Shown: in pieces, positions 11,461-24,130 of the stretch
Position numbering within the stretch: position 1 is the stretch's first letter
Layout of the letters: every line of letters starts with the position of its first letter
DNA from: Glandiceps talaboti
Taxonomy: Eukaryota; Hemichordata; Enteropneusta; Spengelidae
Assembly (NCBI RefSeq): GCF_964340395.1
Contig: NC_135551.1
Span: 24,873,003 to 24,937,002 of the forward strand
Direction of reading: 5' to 3'
DNA length: 64,000 bases
Notes under the pieces: generated by a model
What the model saw: the letters and a program-made list of their open reading frames with translations, nothing else
The model's database searches: none
What the model was told of the DNA's origin: nothing
Position numbers and translations under genes: made by a program

Positions 11461-12616
11461 TAAAATGATATCATTTTCACTGTAATTTCAGAGATTGGTA
11501 CGGTAACTACGTACAGAATATGTTATACGTTTTAACTGAGAATAGGTTGGAGTTTTCTTGAACAAAGTAACAGCAAAAGATTAGTTTACTTCCAAGGTGT
11601 AGTCTATATTAAACCTAAACAAATTATCTGTCTATTTATTCCAGAGTTGAAATTTGAAGTTTGAAAATGTTCCACTACTAACAGCTCGTGTCTGAATTGA
11701 AATGATGACACGAAAAACGAATTGAGGTTTCTACCAAAAAATGCATATTTAGGCCTTAAAATGTTGTTTGGTTCTAGTTACCCGGTTTTTTAAGTATTCG
11801 AGTGAAAAATAATGAAACTGACATCAATTTAAAAAGACAATATAAAACCGTTCCAATATAAAAAAAAAAAAAATTCTGTAATGGCTGTACATCTGATAAG
11901 AAGAAACCAATAACACAGAGACTATATGGAAAACATAACTACCTGAACTAGACACTCACATAAAAAAGTAAACTATCTACCTACCCCACCTAATATTGAG
12001 CGTAATCGGAACTACACATTTTTTAGGATTGATAGGAAAAAAAAGTAAATAAAAAAATAGCAATGTAGAGAGTAATCTTCAACTTGTTTCCGTTCTCACT
12101 TTTCTGTCGACGTTTTTTTCGTGGAATAAAATTTAATCATTCCTCGTAAAGTCATTCTCCGATACAAAAGTTGGTAAGAATTTGACCCCCTCCCCCCATT
12201 ATTTGTTAAATTGGTCATGACTGACAGGATGGCCGTGACCTTTGCCTTGACAGCTAATACCCAAATATCCCTGCGTAGGACGTATGGAATGAACACGTTC
12301 AAAAATATCCAGGAATGACGATCGATTCAATCACTTCCCATTGAACTTTATTATACTTCCGTATTTTGAAAACACTGAAACGTGTCCAAGGCCTAAAGAA
12401 TCAAACACTAGTTTGTCACACCTTATTGATTCACGGAATCACTCCCAAACCCCCACCACCCCTCAACCCTTCAAATTCGTTACAAACTTGCCCCTCATCT
12501 TAAGCTTGTCCAACCACCTGATTGAAACATGTGTTCTACAGAGCTTGATCCTACTACAGTGGTGACAGACAGCCAAAAAGAAGTAGTCGAATTGTATCAT
12601 CTAGGCTACACTGTTA

Positions 12617-12850
12617 ATTTCAACCGACTCATTTTTGTACATTGTCAATTTCATTGTGTATTTCAAATGACTCTAAACATTGTAAATTTCAGTGAATATT
12701 TCAACCGATTCTTAAAATCAGTTTCATTGTACAGGATATTTCAACTGACTCTAAACGCTGCCAATTTAAATTTCATTGTCTATTTCAACTGAATAATGTT
12801 CATTGTCAGTTTCATTGTAAATCTAAATGACTCTTGTTCATTTCAGTTTC
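12617..12850. repeat. Degenerate minisatellite, unit about 41 bp
   Basis: ATTTCAACnGACTC-type unit starts recur near 12617, 12660, 12699, 12739, 12782 and 12821. Each is followed by CATTGT and AATTTCA-like blocks. Homology between units is clear but each carries several changes. Confidence 0.65.
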
Positions 12851-15291
12851 ATCAGGTGTTCTCGTCCAGTGTCGTGTTATTTGTGAAATTGAATACAAAC
12901 ATTTTGTGTTTATCAAGACCAATTTGTCTTGAAAACAACCCAGCCCATGTCCATTTTGACGTAAATGGAAATAAAAGGGAGGGCGTTTTTTATTTCGTTT
13001 CTTGGTTAATATGATGGGGCGTATTGATGCAAGAGAGTCCCACCTGTACAAGCAGAGTTTGCGGTTTTCAATGAGTTAGCTGTCACTTGGTATTGCAGTA
13101 AACATATCCCAGTAATTAATGTTGACCCATCTGTTATTGTTCATCTGTGTACATTGTAATTACTTACCCACCAGTCAACGTTGTATTGCTAACACCTTAT
13201 TAAAACTATACCGTACAGGTACAATACCAGTACAGAACATTGAATTTGACAATAGAAATGGACATTTTTTTCTTACTTTTGAATAGGCGTGAAACTTTAA
13301 TGAGTTTATGTTAGGACGCTGTCAGTTTGTTTTGCTGGTAAACTCAAACGCGTGAATAAAGATGATGTGCTTCTTTTTGGGGGGGAAACGTTTTTGTGTG
13401 TTCAGTGCGAAAGGTCAACTGTCACGCAAAATTCTCAGGATTGACTTTTCTACCCCTCAAGTATGTGTGAACTGTTGTTTGATCTGTTTGAACACCAGTT
13501 TGCCTTCTTACCGATTTCTGCTCCCGAAATGTTTGATTTCAGCTGACTTCAAATTCACCTCGGGGTAAAATCCAAGTGTGGGCTGAACTGCCAACTGCTT
13601 TTCATTGTACGACCGCCAATTTCTTGACGGTTTTGATGTTGTTATTTCACACTACAACAAGCAACTCTTTGCACCCACCAAGGTAGAAATTACACAAACC
13701 CTTTTGTTGTTCACATCTCGCCATAGAGTGAAAGGACACTTGGGTTTTGTTCCTTAAATAAGCTGTGTTTATCTTGCTATTTGTCCATCTCAATGAATGT
13801 CAATTTCTTAAATGTTATTTTCATAACACATTTAAGAGGATGATTTGTCTATTCAACCCCTCACGTCTGTGTTTGTTTCAACCTCCTTTGAAAACGTAAA
13901 ACTTGTGATTTAACTGACTTAATCTAACTATCCGGGTTACATGAAATACTGCCTTCCCTAGATTGCTGTGTCACCAGAGAAGTCAATTTGAAGTGGTCAA
14001 AGCTGGGAAATATACATTTTTTCTCAGATTACTGTTTCTATAGTCTAAGACCACGTAAATTTTAAGACACCTTACGTTCCTTTCATGTTCGAGAAGTACC
14101 GTGACGCGTCCGGGCACCGAGCTAAAGTTTCCATTGAAGGTTCGGCTACATATGAGTGAAACGAGACTGTTTTTCTGATAGTAATGTTTCCATGTTCTAA
14201 AGACCATATTCATTCCTAACGAAGCTGAGTTAGGTCCATCAACTCACTCATGTCACTGTGAATGGGCGCAAAGCTAAACTTTCCATGCCAGAGAATGTTC
14301 AGGTACACTACGTGTGAAATGTATCAAACCGACCTGTAGGGTGGGGTGACCATATAATCTACCAAATCGTGGCAAAACAAAACGTCCACTGACCAAATAA
14401 ATTAATGGAAAATTGACGTTTCGAGAACAACATTAACATATCTACAACCAAACAAATTAGTTCCTCGCCCTGGAATCACACCTTGTACATGTATTAGTTC
14501 CATATGCATTACCGTGACAGCTGAGGAAGGTTGGGTGATTGAACCAAACACCGTATAAATTATATAGTACTCGCCGAGTTCGGAACTAATATAAGAAATA
14601 AACTGTCTTTTTAACATGATGAGTATTTTTTTTGTAAATGCATCATGTACGAAATATTAATCTTACATCTGAGCTGTTATCACACCATCTGACTGTAGAT
14701 TTGAAAGTTTTTAATAAATGCAAGACATTTTGAACAGAATTGTGTGTCTCAAACACCCAAAAGTTAAGAATTTTTGACAAGAACTGTAATAAACGAAATG
14801 CAAAAATTATGAAAATTTATATGAATATTATAATTTCGTCAGATTATACCGCCTTCTCATGCACACTCTTGTGTGACTTACAAGTGTTTCTGGTGTGATT
14901 TTTTGCCAACGTGACTTCACTGCAGGGGTGATTGAGATCACGATGAACACGATGAACTAATCTAAACTAATCTAAATTTCTTTTTTTGTACTTCAAAACT
15001 GTAGACTAAGAGCGCAGGTTTGTCATAGATGAACACAGCGCTAGAGGCTGACTCACATGTGGGTGCCAATCCTTTCAAAAAAGACCTCCCATTTACTTAT
15101 ACCCCAGACCTTTTCGCTATAGTGATCTGAGCTTATACATAATAATTGTCTTATAACGGTCTGTTAGAATACAATTATTGCGTTGCACTTTCTGTCTTTT
15201 TTCCATTTTGAGAAAAAACAGCGACAAAATAGTTAAAAGATGGACTCTACCTTTTGTGTCGTGTTGAAGTTGTGTTGTTGCATCGCGCAGT

Positions 15292-15573
15292 GTGTGGTGT
15301 GAGTTAATACGTAACCTAAATTTGCGTCGAGCTTTCTGGTTTGTTTTCATTTTAGGGAAATGGCGGACAAAAAAAGTCTTAAGAAAGAAAGTTCATAGAC
15401 TGGGGTCCAGCGATCGGTGTTTCAAAGCTATAGTTTTATCTGATAACAACCAATACTCTCTAGAATGTGTGAACTACAAAGTGGCACTCGAGTGGGTCGC
15501 TTTGCAGGAAAGAACGGATTTCCAGAAAAGCGGTCCGTTGAAAGAGGTTGACATAAAATATCTATCAGGATAG
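15292..15573 (+). other. Unassigned open frame
   Basis: A 93-codon frame opens at a TTG/GTG-type codon rather than at a clear ATG in good context. The product is rich in Lys, Arg and Val and has no domain, signal peptide or membrane segment I recognise. No splice-linked neighbour was found. It is probably chance and is listed only because it is the least repeat-like long frame in the interval. Confidence 0.12.
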
Positions 15574-16061
15574 GAAAACACTTGAAGGAATTTCTATGGA
15601 TTTGTCAATCCGCTAAAAAATGGAAGCTTTTTGCCAACATCATCATCTTACCCAAGAATTTGCTGTAGTGTTTGACAGCGGCAGATCAAAGCGATTATCT
15701 GGCCAACCTATCTAAACTCTTCGTGTGTGATCAGCGTACTTGAGTGGAAGAATGAAAAACAGAATGGTGAAGAAGGCATGCGATGACAAAACATACAGTA
15801 GTAATGGAGCTCTTTTTTTAAAACTAGAAGATTCACCAAAAAGTTATCTACATGACGACATAGCCCTAGTGTTACTACTTAGCTTGTCAGCACTGCTGTC
15901 GCTATACTAAAAATTAACCAACATTTCTATAGCAGACTAGCATGACTTGAATACAGGACGGTAAACTCCCAACTTTTGTGTCATTACTTCGAACGGACCA
16001 AGATCAAGCTTTCACTGTCATATGGCCATGTTTGGAGAAATTTCAACAGCTTTTATTTCAC

Positions 16062-16079
16062 GGGGGGGGGGGGGGGGGG
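16062..16079. repeat. Poly-G tract
   Basis: This is a run of 18 G. Confidence 0.95.
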
Positions 16080-17189
16080 TATTTTACCTTAAAAATATAT
16101 TTCATTAGATTTAGGGCCCCAGTCATCATATTCATCTGCAATTAGTGGTCTCATATCTTGTGATACCAAAGAATACTTTTCCCAATAATAATTTTGTCTA
16201 CTACTGTAACATCATAAATTTCAATTTTAACAAAATATATTACTACAGAGAAATGCTGATAATAGACAACCGATGCTCTATTGACCAAGACGGATAAAAT
16301 ATTCTAGTTTCTTCCCAAATTTTCTTTAAGATTTTCCGCGTTCACCGGGGTACGGGTGAGCCTTCTGGCCGTATAGATGCATCGCCTACTGACTCATAAA
16401 GAAACTGTATTATTTGTGATGTCAACTATCACTTTAAAGATTTGACACTCGACTAGGTTGGTCGAAATTGTAAATATTGGCTCACACCATTTTTCTTTCT
16501 AGTGGCTGAAATATTGGAGGTCACTGTACAGTCGCTATAGACTTGCTCAAGATTCTGGGCTTTTTTCATTCATTTTTTAAAAACAACACAATTCAACTGT
16601 GTTCTGATGTGTGAAATAGCGACCTGAATGAGTGATTGCGAACAGTCGGATGACCACTAAATAAGTCATTGGAAGACTGCTAGTATACTGAGAAAAAATA
16701 TTTCGAACAAGTTGGTCACATTTTCCTTCACAAAATTTGAAATGGATAACAAATTCAAAACAATTGAAGGTTATGAGACAACAGATTCTCAGGAGGGACT
16801 GTTGCCAGTCTACAGTCGTTAGAATCTTCACACCTTATAAGAACGAAACCTTGTTGTTGACATGCTTTGGGCTGAATACTATTCATGCATTTATATAGCA
16901 CGCCGTTTAAAGTTTTGACTAGTCTTGACAGGTGGTTTGTAGTTCTGTGAGAAATGAACACAATTGTTCGCTTGCTGTATTTATTGATAAGTTTCTCTAC
17001 TATAATTTGTAAAATAGGCATTTTAGTACCTACATGTATTAAGAAACTGCAAGCTGCAATGTACAATTCTGATAAAATCTTTTAAAAATTGTGTTTCTCT
17101 TCGTACATTGTATTTTATTCTGAGTCGTTAAAAATGTGACTTGTTATGCTCAACTAAATGTCGTTACAATTAAGTGGTCTGTTTCTCAG

Positions 17190-17449
17190 TGTGTGTGTGT
17201 GTGTGTGTGTGTGTATGCATGCATGCATGCATGCATGAATGTATGTATGTATGTATGTATGTATGTATGTATGTATGTATGTATGTATGTATGTATGCAT
17301 GTATGTATGTGTGTGTATGTATGTATGTATGTATGTATGTGTGTGTGTGTATGTATGTATTTATGTATGTATGTATGTATGTATGTATGTATGTATGTAT
17401 GTATGTATGTATGTATGTATGTATATGTGTGTGTGTGTGTGTGTGTGTT
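17190..17449. repeat. Compound (GT)n(GCAT)n(GTAT)n(GT)n microsatellite
   Basis: About 260 bp of GT, ATGC and TATG blocks with scattered GTGT interruptions. Both strands stay open in several frames only because the unit lacks stop codons. Confidence 0.95.
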
Positions 17450-18150
17450 TGTGATATAAGAAATTAATACTTCCAATAACTCTACCCAGTACAGTTACAA
17501 GTAACAGGTATAAGTCAAACCACCGACTGTGACTTGCACTCATCACACTCAAAACAGTCAAGAAAGGCTTCTTCTCCCTTCATCTTCACCAAGACTATAT
17601 CAATAAAAAGTTTAATCTTGAGACCTTAGTTGTCATCGTACATGGCCACCTGTCATGCTAAATGAAAGATACATCAATGTAATGAACAAGGCCGGAAATT
17701 AACATCTTCCCATTAACGTTTTCTGTGTATATGCCGTCCGTGTAGGTTACAATGGTAGAAATTGACACAGTGATATTACTCGACGGCCATACTATTACTA
17801 ATGGTTACGGGACAATGGATGATAATTCAATCATTTATTTTATTTTAACTTCTTCAAATATTTGTAAATTTCAACAAATATGTAATTTGTAATTTCGACT
17901 ATTAGATCAATTGCTTCGTTGATTTTCTTAATATATTGAAACGTTTATTCACTTATTCATTAAGTGTAAATTCTAAATGTAAATCTGAACAAACTTAAAT
18001 TTCAATAAAGATAATTATTCCGAGACGGTCCTTTTTGAGTGTTACGTTGGTTGGCTGGCAATGATATGGGACATAATAAGCAAACTAGTCTGATCATAGA
18101 AGTGAGAGACAGAGAGGAGGTAGGAGACGAAGACAACTAGACAGAGAGAC

Positions 18151-18154
<4 letters not shown>

Positions 18155-18207
<53 letters not shown>
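18155..18207. repeat. (GACA)n microsatellite
   Basis: About 13 GACA units. Confidence 0.95.
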
Positions 18208-18208
<1 letters not shown>

Positions 18209-19778
18209 GAGATTTAAAAACATGGAGATGCATGAGAGAGAGAAGTCGTAAATACTTGTTTTGATATATTGTCCTTTTATTTATGTGTTAGAAAAAACGA
18301 AATTGAATGAAAAGTTGTAAGGGAAAGTAACAAATACATTTCTTTAGCTAGAGACTCGAATGGTTTAGATTCGTCGACTTCGAAAGTTTGACAGGCAAGA
18401 CAACCGTGCAGTCCATCCAGCCATGATCCAACATAGACACGAGATAGTAGAGTGACTATGCGACAATTTACAGGTAATAACACTAAAACTTTAAAAAAAT
18501 TGACTGGGGGGGGGGGCAGGAAATTAAAAACAACATAAATGGTCCGAAATAAACAGTTTATTAAAACCAGGAAGTAGATGTGTGTATTTCTGTCCTTGTT
18601 ATCACAGACTGACGTGACAAACATTGGGAAGGGTGGCTCCTCAGTTGGTTACCAGCCTCCAAACTGCATGCACGTAACCATTCCCGGACTACACAAACGG
18701 ACACAGTTTGCCAAGTTGGCGATCTGTTCATCTTTCCTTTTCAACTTGCCGAATTACCTACACTTCAAACTGCGACCTTATTACCACAATTTTCTCTCCA
18801 CAAACAACTACTCAGTATATTTGACATCCTTATTCGCCAGTCTATATAATATCGTAAAACAGATCGATCACAAGTAGCGACCTTTTCACTAACTTAATTT
18901 CGTGACCGAATTGATTCAACGTGAAGCTATTTTTGAACGTTAAACTGCCTTAATGTTTTCTTTAAACAATTGTCTTTGCCTAATTACCCAATTCATAATT
19001 GCACCTGTCATTACCTAATTCTGATTGCCCTACCCTACTTAACTCCAATAACAAAACTATTCACCAACGAACTGAACGCCGATTGACTAAAGTCCTTTCA
19101 TCTTCTACCTCGAATAGGTCGGTCCCTTTCAAGTTCAGCTGGTGCTTTTTGCGTCCTTAGTTCACACATTTTATTACATTATTTTATTCAATCGTATTAT
19201 TTTTAGCGTTTCATTTTGATGGGTAATATAGCAAAGCCTTTTTCACTCGCATGTTGTGCATCACACAATCTACGTAGCTTGCTAACCCACGGAAGTGCGT
19301 CGCTTACAAAGATCGGCACCTTTCTAGTGGCTTTATGACCCCGACTTTTAGTCTACGAAATGGTGTTTCGGTTCGTTTTGCGAGTTTACAATTTTCCTGG
19401 GGACAATGACCACAAAAGATCCCCGATCGATTTTATTTGGAGGCGGCCAGTATACAGTAGGGTTACACCTCCCTATCTACTCAATCTGTTATAGCTTCCG
19501 GATTTTGTTCCTTTCAATGTTTTTTACGCCGAGTGTTGTCGATTTCTTACAATACCCGTATGCTGACGGTATTGTTCGATTACAATATACATGTCCGTTT
19601 CAGGAACAGGTGATAATTTTGAACGGTTTCCTGTCCTTATGATGAGTTTCCCCGCCACTTGTCACGATCTCATACCGGGGTCTCATGTGGTTTACTTCGA
19701 GAGTACTTCGGATCCAGACAACGCGACACCGATCACCCTTCCCTCCCCTGACCTTCAAATTCTACCTCAGAGTCATAA

Positions 19779-19788
19779 CACACACACG

Positions 19789-19862
<74 letters not shown>
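19779..19862. repeat. (CA)n microsatellite
   Basis: About 40 CA units with a few G interruptions near the 5' end. Confidence 0.95.
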
Positions 19863-19869
<7 letters not shown>

Positions 19870-21630
19870 TCATCACTTCGAAAGCATGTTACGTGAGTCA
19901 TGATGATTTAGGTGAACGTTTACTTCTCGGGCACAGGATTTACCTGTACGCATAACTAGTCAAAGGTCAAGGACAAAAATAGGGACTGTAAGAACATCAT
20001 CACACTTAGACTAATTGTATATTTCCGTCAATCTTTCGTAGGTGTCTGATATCCTCATCTAAAAGTAGACATTTAGGGTTACTCTAGTACACGTTCGTGA
20101 CAAACTTTCCCGATGCCTCAATTTCAAGGTTAGGATGCACACAATGTACACATTAACCAACAACGACAATTCAAAATTAAAATCAACTTTCGAAGAATCC
20201 TACTTATTACATACACACAGTTGAAAAGTTTAAGAATGCATATGATTATTGATATCGATATAGTTACATAAATGAATTTTAAGGCCAGTGACTACGATAA
20301 TTTATTCCGATCAATAGTAACCATAAAACAATAAACACGATGTCTTTTATTTTTGTATGTTCACGAATTCATAAAGTTAAGTTCGTAATCATACAACGAC
20401 AATGAATACACAGATCGTTGCCATGGTGATATAAGAACGTTTGTGGTATTCGATTTCTGTTTTTGTTTTGCTTCATACACATCACTCGTGTATTTCTATG
20501 ACGTATAGATTTTAACTCCTCGTCGCAAACCCACGGCCTCTTTTACGGCACCGGCGAAGCCACACTTTGGCTCCAGTCTATTTTCGTTCTGACGGTTTAT
20601 CGGAACTCTTTGTTGTGGTTATTTGGTTTACCCTATATCCACCTGACGTGTTCGTGACAAACATGATATGAGTTCCTGTTTATGAAGTAAATAAAACCAA
20701 CTAGGCCATCATATACCGTTACTGCTGGCTACCTGGATTCCACGATTGACGGATGAGTGGTTTTCAATATTTACGACTTACTACTGACGAAACTTTATTG
20801 TACCCAGTGACAACATGTTGTTTGAGTATCAACAGGGGGCAATGACTTATTGGACTTCGACACCGAGATGTACATCCATTTACTGCCAATGCAATGATTC
20901 ATATAAACCATCAAGCCATACAGTGTTACTAGATATTGTCATTTTATGTATGACAGGATTACACCGTTACCAGGTGTGACCATATGATGTGTGGCGGTAT
21001 TTACACTGTTTGACGGGCAGGAAATTTGACCTTGATCACATTTCCCGCCGTTTCAACATAGTCTCGTGCTATCCTTCATCGAATCTCAAGATCTCTCTTG
21101 ATTCGTTGGCATCCAGACCAGCGTTTACAGTGAGAGTCACGTGTTTGACATTCGTAGCCACAGTAGCAAATGTTATATTTAGTTTTACCGTAGAGTAAAG
21201 ATACGTATTTGATCAACCTACCTGATTAGATTGTATTAACGATTGCAGTTTCAGATTGTAGGACTTTCAAAGGATTCCAGTCTCATTCTACACTGATGGA
21301 CAAGAAAGTTCAGGTATAATAACTTGTAGCCTGGAATGTTAATTTGAATTGGGTTTTGAATTCGTTATTTCCCCATCGTGGAGATATCAACATTCAAAAC
21401 CCAACAATAGTCTGGATTCTAGACTAAATAATTGGGGACCCACAGTATCGACCTTAGTCACACTGCTTTGCGCTCCCGAGGATGATCTTATTTTCTATAA
21501 GTTGACAAGAATAAAAATTAAATAAAGTTTACGATCGTCGATATACATAATTTTATTTTTAATTCCAATAGAATGCATCACAATATAACTAAACTCATGA
21601 AAGCTGAATCAAAACGTTGCCTGGCGGAAG

Positions 21631-22380
21631 AAAAATCTTACTAACATTGCTACATTTTATCGCCTGCAACTACAAAAATCTTACTAACATTGCTACATTT
21701 TATCGCCTGCAGCTACAAAAATCTTATTAACATTGCTACATTTTATCGCCTGCAACTACAAAAATCTTACTAACATTGCTACATTTTATCGCCTGCAACT
21801 ACAAAAATCTTACTAACATTGCTACATTTTATCGCCTGCAACTACAAAAATCTTACTAACATTGATACATTTTATCGCCTGCAGCTACAAAAATCTTACA
21901 TGTTATCGTCTGGCCCGACAAAAATCACAAAAACATTGCTACAGTTTATCGTCTGGTGGAACGTACATCCAACCAACATCGCTACACTTTCTTTGTGGCG
22001 CGGACAGTGCGGCTATCATTATCAGTTTAATGTACAAGAACACCACTAAATGTAAGCCCCCTTGTAAACCTAATGTTGGCGCGTTAATTCTGATGTTTTT
22101 GTGGCAATCAATTGACTAAAATGTAATTTTTGTAGTGCCAGATGATAAATTGTGGAAATGTTAATTAGGTGTTTTGTCATTGAAGCCAGACGATAAGAGC
22201 TAGCAATGTCTCTGAGATTTTGTCTGGCCAGACGATAAGAGCTAGCAATGTCTCTGAGATTTTGTCTGGCCAGACGTTAAGATTTAGCAGTGTCTCTGCG
22301 ATTTTGTCTGGCCAGACGATAAAATGTAGCAGTGTTGGTAAGATTTTTTGTCGAGCCAGACGATGCTTTGTTTCAGGTTT
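21631..22380. mobile_element. Element with inverted termini made of 42-43-bp tandem repeats
   Basis: On the left, seven direct copies of a 43-bp unit start at 21631, 21674, 21717, 21760, 21803, 21846 and 21889, with the core CTTACTAACATTGCTACATT. The last is diverged and carries TATCGTCTGG. On the right, units starting near 22138, 22185, 22227, 22269, 22311 and 22355 (mostly 42-bp spacing) hold the same unit in the opposite orientation (AATGT/GCTA/TCGTCTGGCC when reversed). The arrays face each other across about 200 bp of unique sequence. This matches the known architecture of non-autonomous elements with tandem-repeat terminal inverted repeats. There is no coding capacity. Confidence 0.75.
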
Positions 22381-22933
22381 CGTGATTTTCGTTGTAATAT
22401 CAAAGCATAACACAAGCTATACAAAAGGTACGTTATAATATCGACTTGAATGAGTCTGCTAACTTTTGGTTGTTAGGTTCAGCCCAAATCAAAATATTGC
22501 CTGATAACTCATGTGGAACTAAGTTGTGCATATGTATATATTTAATACACAAACTCAAGACTTAAAACGAAAGTTTGAATTTTCAAATTAGATCTAAAAA
22601 CAAAATTCATGGGACAGACGGACAGGTGGTTGAATTTAAATATTACAATTGTTATTTTGTTGCAACAGTCGATGTAGTAAAACAGTACGTCAATTAAAAT
22701 AAGAATAGAATTATTGTAATTAATTCAAATAGGTGAGAAAGTGAGATATGGCGTTGAGTGATTAAAATGATTGTTAGATAATAACGTTTACATATTTACA
22801 ATGAGTTGGTGGTCCATATGGAGATTTTTGAATAAAAATGTATTATTTATATCTTATTTTGTTATACTCTTTCATTTTTAGAAAAGCCTTCCATTTCTCA
22901 CAGAGAAATATCCAATTTCAGCCACTTCACACT

Positions 22934-23004
22934 ACATACATACATACATACATACATACATACATACATACATACATACATACATACATACATACACACG
23001 TAAG

Positions 23005-23060
<56 letters not shown>
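22934..23060. repeat. Compound (CATA)n(GACA)n microsatellite
   Basis: A CATA block (22934-22998) passes through a short ACACGTAAG joint into a GACA block (23005-23060). Confidence 0.95.
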
Positions 23061-23079
23061 TTAATTTGTACCTGTTGTG

Positions 23080-23142
23080 TTCTCTAGTTGGCTATGTTTT
23101 CTTTACTTAAATCATGTTTGACTATTACAAGCAATAAAGAGA
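23080..23142 (+). repeat. Microsatellite-flanking repeat, copy 1
   Basis: CTCTAGTTGG-CTATGTTTTCTTTACTTAAA and then GACTATTACAAGCAATAA lie between the GACA repeat and a GA/GT repeat. The same roughly 60-bp segment precedes the GA repeat at 54433 (copy at 54367-54432). Confidence 0.75.
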
Positions 23143-23202
23143 GAGGGGAGGGAGAGAGAGGGGGGGTAGGGGGGAGAGAGACTTAATGTTTATGAGAAAA
23201 AT

Positions 23203-23214
23203 AGAGAGAGAGAG

Positions 23215-23277
<63 letters not shown>
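23203..23277. repeat. (GA)n(GT)n microsatellite
   Basis: A GA block is followed by about 29 GT units. Confidence 0.95.
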
Positions 23278-23280
<3 letters not shown>

Positions 23281-23878
23281 AAGAGAAAGATAATTCACAT
23301 CAGAAGGGTGACAATCTTCTCCTTCAAAGGTTAAAAACTCAGTGACCATAGCTGCCCTTTCGAATAAATCATGCAGGGTACACTCTATACACGCAGTACA
23401 TCGCACAACACTTTGGCGGTGTAAAATGCTGTCGTTTTCTTTATTACGTATTGTCACCCGAAGTAGTTATTTTTATCACCTTCACTTCATAATCCATGTT
23501 TGAAACAAAACAAACAACTATGGGTCATAAATGGGGCTTAAGCCATAAATGAATACGTCAAGTTGTGAGTATATGTTTCTCAATGTCTTTTTATGTTATA
23601 TTCATTCATTGGCTAACGAAGGGGGAATTGAAAAACTGTGGGGTTTTTTGAGAGATGGCATACCTTTATTACAAACCCATAGCTCGTATACGTCGCTATC
23701 AGCCTGAGGGTTCATCATGATGTAAGCCTGTATTAGGACTGTTACACTAGACTCAATTTCAAAATACTTTAAGTATTTGTCAGTTACAGAAGAGGTCATA
23801 GAAGTTTTTGGTCACAAAGTTGGGTCTAGATACGACCAATCATCTGATAAATTATTAAAACCATTTCACTTGAAAAAT

Positions 23879-24130
23879 ATCGCCGTCTGGGTCGGCAAAA
23901 ATGTTACTGATATTGCTGCATTTCATTGTCTTGCTCAGCGAAAAACTTATTAACATTGTTAAATTTAACTTACAGTTGCCATGACTGAAATATTACTAAC
24001 TTTTCTACATTTTACGTTTCATTTCATGTTTCATTTCTACCCAGAAAAAAATGTACCAATAATTGTAAGATGCATTGTGGAGTCCGACGATGAAATGTAG
24101 CCAAGTTAGTGTGACTTCTCATGAGCCTGG
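23879..24130. mobile_element. Second, more diverged tandem-repeat-TIR element
   Basis: About three direct units appear (CAAAAATGTTACTGATATTG near 23897, AAAAACTTATTAACATTGTT near 23941, AATATTACTAACTTTTCTAC near 23989). One unit is inverted at about 24065-24115 (GACGATGAAATGTAGCCAAG). The unit is the same as at 21631-22380. Confidence 0.55.

Noticed and set aside
17136-17561. Several overlapping open frames of up to 107 codons on both strands (poly-MYVC / poly-THIH)
   Set aside because: They are translations of GT and TATG microsatellites, which lack stop codons in any frame.
18578-18877. A 99-codon + strand frame
   Set aside because: It has no homology I recognise, no signal peptide and no exon chain, and lies in repeat-rich intergenic DNA.
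22920-23060. A short-period array examined as a possible CRISPR-like repeat-spacer structure
   Set aside because: It is a plain tetranucleotide microsatellite in a eukaryotic genome with no spacers. The 42-43-bp arrays at 21.6-22.4 kb likewise have no spacers.
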